A stretch of 64,000 nucleotides of DNA from Nepenthes gracilis. Its lineage: Eukaryota > Streptophyta > Magnoliopsida > Caryophyllales > Nepenthaceae. The notes beneath the pieces are model-generated. The model saw nothing but the letters and a program-made list of their open reading frames with translations, searched no databases and had not been told where the DNA came from. Every line of letters starts with the position of its first letter. Position 1 is the stretch's first letter. The stretch is taken from the NCBI GenBank assembly GCA_033239525.1, contig BSYO01000024.1, forward strand, positions 496,001-560,000. Direction: 5' to 3'. Positions 1 through 11,029 of this stretch are shown here, piece after piece. A program made the position numbers and the translations under genes.

Positions 1-1177
1 CTTTGGAGAGGTGGATCTGAACAAGTGTGAACCATGGGACCTTCCAAGTAAGAATTTTTTGCCGAATTCCCCTATTTTCTTTTTCCCTTATTTTATTTTT
101 TTGAGGGGGATTTTAGATCGAATTGATTGTCTTTCATCGAAAATATCGTGATGTGTGTTCCTTTTATTTGGTGATTTGGATTTAGGGAGAGCTAAAATGG
201 GAGAAAAAGAATGGTACTTTTTCTGCGTGAAGGACAGGAAATACCCAACTGGTCTAAGGACAAACAGGGCTACTGCTGCGGGCTACTGGAAAACCACTGG
301 GAAAGACAGGGAAATTTACAGAGGAAAATCTCTAGTCGGGATGAAGAAAACCTTGGTTTTCTACAAGGGGAGAGCACCAAAGGGAGAGAAATCCAACTGG
401 GTTATGCATGAATACAGACTGGAGGGGAAATTTTCTCTCAAAAACAACCACCCCGCAACTGCTACGGTATGATTGCTCCACTTTGATTTTCCCAGCAATT
501 CCCTCTATTTTTTTCCGGTTTGCAGTTTTCCTTCCTTCCTTAGGTTGGGAGTTCTTTCATCTGTTGAATTTTTTACCTTTTTTATGCAGAATGAATGGGT
601 GATATGCAGGGTTTTCCATAGAAATTCTGATGGAAAGAAAATTTGTTATCCAGGGACAATGAGATCCCACTCTTTTGGGACCCAATTCGGTGCGTCTTCT
701 GGTCTGCCTCCATTGATGGAATCTTCACCATACGGTGATCAAACTAAGCCAGCCATGCCTGGTTCTGCTCACGTGTCCTGCTTCTCCAGCCCCGCGATCA
801 ATAATGCTCAAAGAAGCCATCAACAGATATTCGATAGCTTCAACAACAATCTGTATAAACCTCAAAGAAACAGCACCATGAACACATTTTACGAATCCCA
901 AATTGCTCCAATTCCAGGGAATTTCATTTCAGACCAGGAAATTTTGAGCCGTCACCTGGATAACAATAACAATAAAAATAGCAGCGGGTCATTGATGAAG
1001 CAGAGAATGAAAACAGAGAGAGATGTGGTTAGCGTGTTTCAAGATACTTGCTTAACCAGTGATATGCATGCTGGCATCTTGTCAGTCTATGAAATGGGTA
1101 AGGGCATACTTGAAAATCAAGAAGCCCCATCTACTTCTGGTTGGCCATTCGACATTGATGGCTTCTGGAGTTACTGA
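1..1177 (+). CDS. NAC-domain transcription factor, 3' part (5' end outside window)
   Basis: Plant-specific DNA-binding transcription factor of the miR164-regulated NAC group (CUC/NAC1/ORE1/NAC100-like). Three exons are visible: 1-47, 186-466 and 590-1177, with GT-AG introns 48-185 and 467-589. They give 304 residues and a TGA stop at 1175-1177. Exon 1 enters in NAC subdomain B ([13 protein letters not shown]). Exon 2 carries subdomains C and D ([41 protein letters not shown]). Exon 3 opens with subdomain E ([10 protein letters not shown]). The intron positions fit the usual NAC gene layout. The C-terminal activation region is Ser/Asn-rich, contains AHVSCFS (encoded at the miR164 site) and ends in GFWSY. 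The reading frame is intact throughout, so the gene is probably functional. The N-terminal roughly 40-50 residues and the promoter lie upstream of the window. The exact orthologue cannot be assigned without a tree. Confidence 0.95.
768..788 (+). promoter_or_regulatory. microRNA164 target site in NAC exon 3
   Basis: The 21-nt site contains CACGTGTCCTGCTTCTCCA, complementary to the known plant miR164. From memory of miR164, the differences from a perfect complement are the two 5'-most target bases and one position that would form a G:U pair. The pairing opposite the microRNA seed and cleavage position is intact. The site encodes the conserved peptide HVSCFS, as in CUC1/CUC2, NAC1 and ORE1. It implies post-transcriptional down-regulation of this gene by cleavage. 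Confidence 0.92.
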
Positions 1178-1792
1178 AACTGGAGATTGAAGATGAAGAA
1201 GAAGAACAGAAGAAAATTAGCAGAAAGGAGAAGCTTTATCTATGTTGTTTTTTCTTTTTTCTTTTTTTCCCCGAGATAACGGTTGTCATTACTTTGTGTA
1301 TAGTTTTTAGCAGAATCCAAGAAGATACACTAAAATGGGAATTGCTTTCAATCCAGGAATTGCTTTCCAAGAAGATAACGGTTGTCATTACTTTTTTTTT
1401 CTTTCAATCTTTCTTCTCTTCATCTTTTTTTTTCTCCCCATTTAGTTATTGGCGAGTTTTTTTTCCCATTTTAATGGTAATAATGATTTCCATAATTGCT
1501 TGTATTTTGACAATAAGAATGAATGACACAACAGTGTAGTGCTTTAACCTATATTTGTTGTGTTCTTTTGGCAGAAAGAGTGAGAGAGATATGTTTATTG
1601 AAGGCCTCCGGATTTGTGTGCTTGCATCACCCAAATCATGAGTTTTATTCTGATTATTTATTTATTTTATTTATTTTCTCACTTTTTTTCATATCAATTT
1701 GTGGGGACACAAATTCTGTAAGCTGTTGCAATCTCTCTTCCATTTAAGTGCATGTATTTGCACCATCATATGGTCAGATAATGTTGGGTAAG
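1178..1792. other. 3' UTR and downstream flank of the NAC gene
   Basis: No coding sequence is recognised. The first part is A- and T-rich with pyrimidine runs and is probably 3' UTR. A 22-bp string (AGATAACGGTTGTCATTACT plus TT) occurs at 1274-1295 and again at 1373-1394, a small local duplication. The pentamer GTAAG at 1788-1792 is the left target-site duplicate of the next element. Confidence 0.6.
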
Positions 1793-2240
1793 TGATGCAT
1801 GCACCATCGGTGTCAGCACACCTGCAAATGCCAACAGCAAATGAAATTGGAGAAGAAGACAGGGAAGGGGGAGTTCAGCAGAGAAAAAATAGAGGGGAAA
1901 GAGTCGCGAGAAAAAAAGAGACAAAGAAACAAAAGGGGCAGAAGAAGAAGATGGTGAGAGAGATAAGTAGAGAGAACAGGGTGGGGAAAAAGTCAAGAAA
2001 TCAGGAGAGGGAAAATATCTTTTGCTGCCTTTTTATCAACCACGCATGTACATATATAATAAAAGCCAACTAGTTAGTTGAAGTAAAACCAATTCAATTG
2101 AAACCCAATAGACTACCAAACCGAATAGCCAACAAAAAGCAATAAAAAAATAGGAGAAATATATCCTATAATAGAAAATGTAATCCATCAATAGAAATAA
2201 TGAAAACGAAAAAACGGAATTAATTAAATATCCCGTAATA
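1793..2240 (-). repeat. 3' LTR of the 1.8-5.6 kb element
   Basis: Matches 5167-5604 almost throughout, with scattered substitutions and small indels. Its outer end reads TGATGCATGC on the plus strand (GCATGCATCA on the element strand, the expected CA end). Its inner terminus has decayed: TATTACGGG where the other LTR has TGTTTTGGG. The purine-rich stretch in the middle (about 1840-2020) is a pyrimidine-rich leader-like segment on the element strand. Confidence 0.85.
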
Positions 2241-2299
2241 TTGCCATTCCCATTAAAAGGAACCTTATCCTTAATGTTGAAAGAGGACAAATCTTGGGG

Positions 2300-2755
2300 A
2301 GCTGCTGCTTTTTGTGCATCATCTACCTGTGCAGTGGCGCAAGCCACATTCATACAGCCTGCCTGATAGTTTGTTGATGTCCATGCTAAAAGGCCTTGCA
2401 ATGGGGTTATATACTTGCATGGAGTGCCTTCATAGTTACCAATCATGGTTTTGGTGACATTTCCATTGGGTCCAATAACTGCCAAAGATTTGATAGCAGT
2501 AGCAGATAAAGGTAAAGCACCAGCTTTGTTTTTGAGAAGGACAATTCCTTGTCTTATTGCTTCTTGAGCCAGCTCCTGGTGCTCCGGCGTTCACACATCA
2601 CTGGGGCCAAGTTTCCCATAATGGTGCTTTTGGGGGTTGCCATCAAAGAATCCAAGTCGCATCAATGTTGCAAGATTGTAGGAGATGGCTTGGTCAATGG
2701 CCGATCCGCTGAGTAGTTTCCCTTTTACTGCCGCTTCAGTGAGTTGGCCGAGGAA
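2300..2755 (-). pseudogene. GH3 beta-xylosidase/arabinofuranosidase gene fragment
   Basis: About 150 codons of a plant glycoside hydrolase family 3 beta-D-xylosidase (BXL type), a cell-wall enzyme. The order of motifs matches the family: [96 protein letters not shown] at 2591-2593 interrupts the frame between GPSDV and TPEHQ, where family members usually have Cys. The frame is otherwise open on both sides. The fragment runs through without visible introns and covers only the middle of the enzyme, without the complete catalytic region. It lies between the LTRs in element orientation and is joined directly to unrelated coding-like sequence at about 2755, so it looks like captured and fused exon sequence. 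Confidence 0.88.
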
Positions 2756-3437
2756 GGATGATGTGGATGGTTTGAAGTCATCAGCAGGACCAGAACTTTC
2801 AATAAGTGCTAAACTAGTCACTTCACCATCCGTTTTAACCTCAATAGTACTAGATGCCCTGGCTTTCTTGGTGGCCAAAACAGAATGAATAATCAAGTTT
2901 CCATCAATATTTACTAGCTTGTTAAGCCTTGGTACAAACAAGGAAGCAATGAGAAGGACACTGGCATTATCCACAGGGGCAAACCCATTTGAACCGGGCT
3001 TGAATTGCAGCATGTATTCTTTCTGATCTTTATCTAACTTAAACCCCCTGCAATGTATTCCCTTACAATATCTATTTCCTTGAAAAACTTTCCCAATTGA
3101 AAACCTCACACTCCCACCATGATCTGTTCCATTAACATGACCACCAACTTGAATAACTTTACCTTTGTGAGGATCACGGATATTGACCATGTCTCCAATT
3201 CCTCTGTGGCTGACATCAACAATTGGCACCAATTCGCCAAGGTGCAGGATAAAAAACAGCTGACCCCAGAAAACTGATACTCACAACTTCCTTAGTTCCC
3301 CCCCCCCCATTCTTCTTACTCTTAGGCTTCTTATTAGCCTTAGAAGCTAGCACAAGCTGTTGAGGTTTCAACCTAGGAATTGGAGCCAAAGGAAGCTGTG
3401 AACCTTGTGGTTTAACGACAAGAGGAGCACAAGACAT
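2756..3437 (-). pseudogene. Unidentified coding fragment fused upstream of the GH3 fragment
   Basis: Two overlapping minus-strand frames, 3437-3216 and 3232-2756, together give about 230 residues of protein-like sequence separated by one frameshift near 3216-3232. The first starts MSCAPLVVKPQG and is Pro/Lys-rich with a poly-Gly run (the C-run at 3299-3309), reminiscent of a transit peptide. The second contains [31 protein letters not shown] and [19 protein letters not shown] do not recognise the family. The frame passes without a stop into the GH3 fragment, creating a chimeric reading frame. It may be an exon from a second host gene. Confidence 0.5.
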
Positions 3438-4272
3438 CTACGGATAACTGATACGTGCAATGAGTTCGAGTCTCAATGAGACAAAGTAGCCAAAGAGACT
3501 AATTAATATGGTCTTTTCTCTTATACTCTGTTATAGTGAACTTTTATTTATTTTCACTCCATGTATGAATAAATGAAGCATGAAACCAAAGCTTGAGATT
3601 GTCTCTAAGGGGTATTGAGCTCCAGGGGAAAATGTTTGTCAACATTGGGGCAGTCACGAGTTAGAAATAATGGTCCAATTATGTTGCCAATTTTGGAAGA
3701 TGAAACCGTAACTCAAGTAGAGCCACTCTCCTTCAACACAACCACTGAAGGGCTCGAGATAAGACCCTGAAATTTCATTGAGGAAGGGACAAAGTGGTCT
3801 CCGAATGCATTTAGGAAAATAGAGGGACTAGTTTTGAATAATAGAGGTAAGGAATTGGCTTCTGGAATTGGAGCTACAACCAGGGCAGAGCCTTCTTCCT
3901 TCACCATCATACATAAAAATTTCAGAAAATTTTCTATAATAATTATACGTGAAACCATTTCAGTGGGGGATAATTTCTGTAAGGATAATTTGGATAAAAG
4001 GACGTACTTAGAGGAAGTTTCTGGCTAATTTGTTGTAGGGTTAGGTGATGGCTTGGGTATTGGTGGACGTGGAGTAGTGTATCAATCAACCTCAATTTTG
4101 TCCTCCGCTAACATGGCCTTGCCAATTGCTTCAGGCAACGTCCCAAGGTTCTATAGTAATAGTTCTCACAGTATATTATCGCAAGGCTCGAATATGAAGC
4201 AATTTAAAAAAATAGAAGAAGGAACTCGAACACAGTCGTGTATACAGCCATAGTGGGGCTCTGGCAGGGCTT

Positions 4273-5135
4273 TTACAGCAGGCTCTCCCAGGCCTCTGTC
4301 ACCATCAAGTTACCAACATCGCCACCGATGAAGCTACTCTCCGAACTCATCTGGCTCATGGTGCTTGATTTCGTACTTGAAAATGGGTCAGTCACCTTGT
4401 AACACTCCCAATTCACTCCGATACTTTGAGAAAGTTTTAGTCCTTTAAGTTTTAGCACAACATCAGATTCACCACTGCTATCGATGCTCGGTAACATCAT
4501 AGTCTACTTTACTGTCTCAACCAATTCAACACCTCCGTTGTCCTCCTCGGATTCAGACGATGATGCATGTACAAGGAGGGGTAGCGTTTGAAAAGGTTGG
4601 AATAAAATATCAGTGGTGGAAATTGGAAGCGGTGAGGGAGTTGGAAGCAAAGGGAAATTTGTGGGCGGCAAGGATGTCGGTCGGTGTTGTTCACAGTAGG
4701 AAGGGTTTTGTAGAGGGATTTCTGAAATGGTGCCACGGTGGAAACAAAGCTGGTGATGCGGTCTACATGTAGTTATTTGGACACTTTGTAAGAAGTAATG
4801 GCAGGTTGGGGTAAATGAAGTGGAAAAGCGATTTGGGTATCTGGTGGTAATGATAGCTTGTCGGGTGGAGTGTGGGTTGGTGGGTGGAAAGTTACTGCTA
4901 GAGAAGCCTCGAATGGTGGAGGATTCGCTGGCAAGAGAGTTTTTCGCTCAAGTTTGGTGAGCAATTGATGGATTTCAGGCATGGAAGACTGGATTTGTGC
5001 CGTGGTGAAAGCCATAGAGAAAGTGTTTGCGACGATTCTATCTGTAACCCACCGAAAATCCTTCATCGCGTTTGCAAGCATGGCGATGGAAGCTTCAAGT
5101 ACATTGAGCACTTGTTCTTTAGTCGTCAAAGCCAT
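4273..5135 (-). pseudogene. Leader-proximal reading frame of the element (gag-like or captured)
   Basis: The frame opens at ATG 5135 just inside the 5' LTR (MALTTKEQVLNVLEAS) and is helical and hydrophilic for about 65 residues, then Pro-rich, stopping at 4773. An adjacent minus frame, open from about 4745 to 4273 apart from one TAG near 4502, is Pro/Ser-rich and then acidic (ASSSESEEDNGG). Its position suggests the gag slot of an LTR element, and the N-terminal helical part is compatible with Gypsy gag. No Cys-His knuckle or capsid motif is seen, so a captured host sequence is equally possible. Confidence 0.35.
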
Positions 5136-5166
5136 TTTCTCTTCCTTGTCTCAATGAAAGTAACAA

Positions 5167-5604
5167 TGATGCATGCACCGTCGACATCAACACTTGCGAA
5201 CGACAACAGCAGACAAAATCAGAGAAGAAGACGGGGAAGAGGGAATTCAGTAGAGGAAAAATAGATGGCAAAGAGGGGAAAGAGTCAAGAGAGACAAAGG
5301 GGCAGAAGGAGCAGACGGTAAGAGAGAGAAAAGTAGAGAGAACAGGGTGGGGGAAGAATCAAGAAATCAGGAGAGGGAAAATATCTTTTGCTGTCTTTTT
5401 ATTAACCATGTATGTACATATATAATAAATGTCAACTAGTCAGTTAGAGTAAAACCAATTCAGTTGAAACCCAACTGTCTACCAAACTGAATAACCAACA
5501 AAAAGCAATAAAAAATAAGAAAAATATATCTCATAATAGAAAATGTAGTCCATCAATAGAAATAATAAAAATTAAAAACTAAATTAATTAAATATCCCAA
5601 AACA
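5167..5604 (-). repeat. 5' LTR of the 1.8-5.6 kb element
   Basis: Copy of 1793-2240. On the element strand it runs from TGTTTTGGG to GCATGCATCA and so has canonical TG...CA ends. It is followed outside by target duplicate GTAAG at 5605-5609. Position 5166 downwards shows no clear tRNA-complementary primer site, and the first internal ATG lies only about 30 bases inside the LTR. Confidence 0.85.
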
Positions 5605-5609
5605 GTAAG

Positions 5610-7984
5610 TTTTATCATAAATTTAAGCTCATTTTGTTATAATTTTAATACTCAAATCAAAAAAACATAATGCCTATATAATATATTACTAACTTTATAT
5701 TGTAAGAAAACACCATATTTATAACATGTATAGATTACTTTGCATATATTCAACATTTTTCAAATACATTATATGGAATCCCCTTATACTATAATGTTGT
5801 TTTTTTTAACACATAACAGAATTTGGCCATAGGGCCCACAACAACATGCCCATTGTCCATGTGTGACTTAAGTTGTCTTTTTGTTCCACTAAAATTAAGG
5901 CCAACATTGAAACTATTACTTTGGCTAATTTACAAAAATCTCTCTCACTCTCTCCCACTCCCTTTCTCTTACATCCCTCGATTACGTTTTAAAGGATGCA
6001 ATCAAAAAACTTTCGATAAAAAAGATTAAAACTCAATTGTATCATATCAGTCTTTATATGATTCACAAATATAAATATCTTTTTTATGACTATATATGTT
6101 TAAAATTGTGATACATTAGTTATTACATAAAAGAGATACATGCTCAACTCTAAAAAATCAAAATTATTTAAATTCATTATTTCAATAAACAAGCAAAACT
6201 CAAATCTTATATTATTCCATGCCTATCAACCTCATAGAAGCATGGTTATGTACCAATAAATTAGCTTATCTTATTAATATATTCAAGATTAAGATGGGAA
6301 ATCATCTCCTCATTGAAAGGCTCATCAATAATTGAATGAGTCACAATGCTTGAGATTTTCATTTTTTTCGCCTTAAGTAAATATTATATTAGTATAGGTC
6401 AATGATTTCTTGATTATGCTCTCTTAAACACAATATAAACTCAAGTAGATATGAACTCATCTAAATAAATATTAGTGGCCTTTACTTGGAAAACCACTTC
6501 AAAGCTCAATAGGAATTTATTTGATAATGCTTATAAAATACTTATCCTTAAATTTAAGTATAATAATTATTGTATGCTACATTAATACTTACTATCTTTT
6601 CAAAATAATACCAAAGTGTCACGAATTCTCCATTAATGATGAATGATTGCTCATTGTCCCATATCTTAAATGTTTCATTAGAAATCATCTTCAAGAAAAA
6701 TTATAAATTTTCTTAAAATAAAAATCTTTTGATATGATCCTAAAAAGTACATAATTATAATTGAATGCACACAAAATGCAAAACTTTAAGAGGGTGAGTG
6801 ACTTTAATTCTACGCTATTTAAAATCAACTCACTTTTAAATCCCCTCTTGCAAGCGAGATAATTTAGGCCTTCCATCATCAATATTGCATTCTAATGCAT
6901 TTTCATCTTGTCCTGCCTTTTCCCTAGGACAGGGCTTTAGCTCCAAGGAATCACTATCAATGGAGCACATTTGAAAAACGGCTTGAGATTTCCTTTAGCT
7001 CTCATGTTTATTGATATCCTCCCTGCTTTGTAGATTCCTATCAACCGGCTTCAAAGCTCACTTGAAGCTTTTTTTTGCTCTATAAATATTGGATAAATGG
7101 GCTTTGAATTATTTAAGAACTCATGTAAATTGTTCTAATGTGATATGACATACAAAGCTTCTTGACACTTTCATAACGTATTGATCATTCTAAAATAATT
7201 GATATTGACTCTAGTGAAACTTTTGGGATTGATTATGCCATTGCAGGTAGAGATGCGACAGATGTTGAGTTTTCCGATTTTTCGGCTTGTATAAACCCAC
7301 ATTTTAAATCTTATTCATACATTCGCTATTTATGTTGAATTGTTATTTGTGACCTATTTTTTTTATTTAATTACTTGGCTATTGACATTCGGATTTTTCT
7401 TTGTCGCCAACCTCGCGTTGAATGAGCATGAGCCGAATTGGTTATAGGCATTACTTATGCTAGTTTTATGTCCCTGAAGTTTATTAATTAGGTTTTGTGG
7501 CTATCCATATAGCAACATGGTCGCAAAAGACCTTTTCCCATTAAATTTTTTCCTTCTTGTTGGCGTTATATTTAGTCTTTCAAGCCACCGAGATTTCATG
7601 GTTAGGTGTGCGTAGCCATCCTAATGGTTGTGCCGTTTGTCCTTAGGATAGACACCTTGGTTGGTCAGATTTGGATCCAATGCTTTTTTCAGTTAGCATT
7701 AACAAGCCGCTGGACTCAGGATCATATTTGGTCAATTCTACTTTCCTTTTTGCAAACAGTTTATACAAAAACATGGGTGCACAAAATTGATAATTTTGAC
7801 TGTTAATGAAAATCTACATTTTTATTGATTAAAAAAAAATATTTTTTTCAATATTTACCATGCTGGCTGCATATTAAGTGATAAAAAATGCATCACTCTA
7901 CTTTGCCCATAAGGTTCAATATTACAAGAAATACTTTTAAGGAAGATCGATTTCTATTTTCAAGTAAACATTTTCGTTTTTTTT
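5610..7984. other. AT-rich intergenic sequence
   Basis: No protein-coding gene, RNA gene or bounded repeat is recognised. Open frames are short (60-70 codons) with no family resemblance. The stretch next to 7985 may include the degraded 3' non-coding part of the neighbouring Gypsy remnant, but no LTR pair could be identified. Confidence 0.6.
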
Positions 7985-9560
7985 TAGCCTGGCATTGTAA
8001 TTTATAAGCCCCATTTCAGAGTATTGCTACACGAAGTTGGACACAATTTGTTTTGGTGTGAAACTTTGTTGCTAGATTTAATGTTTCGGAGAACTAAATT
8101 AGCCACTTTAAATGTTCTTGCATTGCCCTCAATTGTAATAGAGATATACTCTTTGCTAGTAGAATGATTTTTTTGATGATTAGTTTTACAGTACTGAGAT
8201 TCCTCGATAAGGTTTAAATTTTGCCGTAGAAAAATCTTGTACGTGGCTTCTCTAAAAAATTGAGTGCTATTATCCATGATAATGATATCTTCGATTTCAA
8301 ATTGATAAACAATGTCTATTATACGAACTTTATCAGCTTCTATCTATTTTATAAAATAGTTGCTTCTCACTATTTTAAACTCGTGCTACTCTGATGCAAT
8401 AGGAAAAGGTCAAATTATATCTAGCCCCTATTATGCAAAAGGTCAGTAGCTTTGTAATGCTTTCATTTTTACCAGAGATTGTTTAGGGATGCTTCCATAA
8501 ATTTGACCTTTGTTGTACTTCTTTATATTGCCAATTCTATAGTATCAAACTACGTTGTTGGCTAAAATAACATTGCTTCATGATTTTGAAAGTTAGGTAT
8601 TTTTTTCATATGTGTGCTCTACAAACATTTAGATGAACTTCTTTCAATGCGTAATAGACTTCTGTTGGAGTTAAGCACCGTATATAAGAAGTTAAGTATC
8701 CGTGGCAATATAATGCTCCGTTTATATTTACATGCCACCTAACTATTTTGATTATACTTCTAGCTTCTAGTGGATTATCTAGTAATTTGCCAAATTACTA
8801 ATAATCCATCATCCAGGTGATTTGATCTGAAACTTAGATAACTTTCTTTTATTTTTTAATACTTAGTCCGTTTACGATTTTTCTTATATCATGACCATAT
8901 TTGTCTAAATTCTCTAAAATTATCGTCTTTTAAAGGCAATTTGCCATTCAATTCTTCTCACGTGAGACATAATTGACTTCAAACTTTTGAAGGTTTAATA
9001 ATAATCCATGGACTTTGCTTAGATTTTTGTCTAGATATGGATTATTTCTTCCAAAATTAGTCGATGCTTAGTTCATGACTTTCAAAACCATAGTAAATTG
9101 TTAGATTCTTGACCAAATATTCCCTAACCTATTTCAATTATGTTATCAGAACTCTATATTTGACTATATTATTAGTTGTGAAAAATTTAAAGATGACCGA
9201 ATATTTTATCTCTGTTCCTTTTGATGAGATGAACTATTGTAGCCCCACTGCTAGATTGGCAGGATGCTCCACTTATATGGAGGGTCCATCACAATAATTC
9301 TAAGTTGGAGGTTAATCTTTGCTCTGATGGTTCTTCTTTAGTGGATGATTTTGCCATGTCAAAAGAAGCATTTTCCACTAGAACATCCACTAGAAGCCAA
9401 ACTTTCACAAAAAGTCGAGCTCAAAATTCAACATCGTATTCCACCTAGCTCAATTGACCATTTGATAAGACAAAATAAGCCTTCGGTAATGATGCTTGAG
9501 GGACATCTCCTTGTCCTCATCCATCCCTGAGGAGTGATGAACTGATCTTTGTGGTTCTTG
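7985..9560 (-). pseudogene. Degenerate Ty3/Gypsy (Tat/Athila-type) RNase H and integrase
   Basis: Read on the minus strand from 9560 down, fragments follow pol order through many stops and frameshifts. They are RLILSYQMVN/LIKWSIELG (end of RT/RNase H, near 9460), a second RNase H part ending LQKFEVNYVSRE (near 8960), integrase zinc-binding remains, PFA..GLDII (near 8425), YF.K.IEADKV (near 8330), MDNSTQF (8277) and the C-terminal RTFKVANLVLRNI (near 8100). Between MDNSTQF and the C-terminal block most of the integrase core is missing. The LVLR and PFAQWGLDI-type motifs are typical of Tat/Athila Gypsy elements. No LTRs were found. It is much older than the other elements in this window. Confidence 0.75.
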
Positions 9561-11029
9561 ATAGACCATCAGTAATTTTATCTAGATGGGTATCTTATTG
9601 GAGGCAGCATTTTTTCTTCTCAATCTTTGTTGTGAAATTAACATTTAGGGTGGCAAATTTTTAACCTGCTAAGACTAATCCTTAGAATTTCCCACAGAGA
9701 TTTCTTCATTTTGTGCACGTATTGTAAATATATTGCCATATAGTCTATGTCCAGATTTGCTGGTGAGTGAGAGTTATTCTTGGTCACATTTTCTACTCAA
9801 CATTATTGAATGGATTGCCTTTCGGAATCTCGCTTGGTTAGCCGTGTGTTCTTGTGTTAGCCATATTGTCTTTGAATGGCTTTTGACTGGTTCTTTATAA
9901 GAGATATGTATTTATTGGGAACAATTTATTTAACTTGCTTTCCGTGAATTGTACCATCGGTAACCATCTAAATGTCAAACCCCTTAATATAGAAAGGACA
10001 TTTTTTAAGTTTATGATTCATAGGGAATCTTTTATATCTTTTATAATCTTTTAACCCTCAAAGAATACCTTAAACACAAGCTTAACAGTAATTAAGTTTG
10101 TATAGAAAAAAGTCAGTTACTTGTAATCCGAAGAACCCCTTTTCCTAGAAAATCTCAAGGTACGGAGTATTGTCTTTCAGAAGCAATTTCTTTTTCTATT
10201 TTAATCACAATTGCTCTATTTTAACTAGTATTTTACTAATTTAAGTGTTAGAGAATAAACTAAAAATGCAATTCCAAACCTCCAAACACTTATTTTGTTC
10301 TGTGATATATAGAATTCAGGTTAAAAGATCCAAGAGCCCAATCAAAATCTCTCTGGCTCAAAATTTTGAATCAAGATAATGGTCAATTTTATTAAATCTG
10401 AAGTATTAATTTAGTGGTGGTTGCATCGAGATAAGCTTGATATTGTATGCATGTATGCATGGGTGTGGGTGTGTGGGGATGTACACGAGAAGATACACAG
10501 TCCACATAATCAAATTCATGCTTAAATGATGGCGGTGAGTTAGCTAAGTTGTACAGAATCAATATATTAAGATAAAGTACAGTAGAATATGTTAAACGTG
10601 GGATGTAATCGAAAGCCAGTTGGTTTGCAAAAGGTAATCACATATATAAGCATATTAGGGTAAAAGAAATCGCATACCCAAGACAGCACAGCAGGACGAG
10701 ATGAAACCACACGGAATTGGATATCTTAATCTTTTTGTGATTTAAATTATTTTATATGTATAAGTTTTTGAATTGATGTTCATGTGCAGAAGATATTTTA
10801 ATTTTCAACGTCTCCAAAGGAATCTTAAAATATAATTTAATAATACGATGTGCCGTACGTTTAATAAGAAATAATTATATATTAGGAATTAGAGAAATTT
10901 GTTATTTAAATATATTTACAACTAAATTGCCTTTTAAAATACTATCAAAAGTAAATAAATAAAAAATGTATTATCAATTCCATGCTTATTTATTTCACTA
11001 TTTGGGTAATCCATGAAAGGAATTACTCT
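9561..11029. other. AT-rich intergenic sequence
   Basis: No gene recognised. The part next to 9560 may continue the decayed Gypsy element upstream (RT side), but no motif survives. A TGCATG-rich, GT-rich patch at about 10446-10485 is simple sequence. Confidence 0.55.

Larger units (their letters stand above)
1793..5604 (-). mobile_element. Non-autonomous LTR retroelement with captured host gene fragments
   Basis: Two direct repeats of about 440 bp (1793-2240 and 5167-5604) bound this element. On the plus strand it starts TGATGCATGC and ends AAAACA, and it is flanked by an identical 5-bp duplication GTAAG (1788-1792 and 5605-5609). Internal reading frames run on the minus strand, so the 5' LTR is the right-hand copy. 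No reverse transcriptase, RNase H or integrase is visible. The interior instead holds a possible gag-like or captured frame (4273-5135), an unidentified coding fragment (2756-3437) and part of a GH3 beta-xylosidase (2300-2755). No standard tRNA-Met primer site follows the 5' LTR. This resembles a retroelement that acquired host exons and depends on another element for movement. 3438-4272 holds only short minus-strand frames that I do not recognise. Confidence 0.8.

Noticed and set aside
5135..5166. Searched for a tRNA-Met primer binding site after the 5' LTR of the 1.8-5.6 kb element
   Set aside because: No TGGTATCAGAG-like or other clear tRNA complement is present, so no PBS feature was reported.
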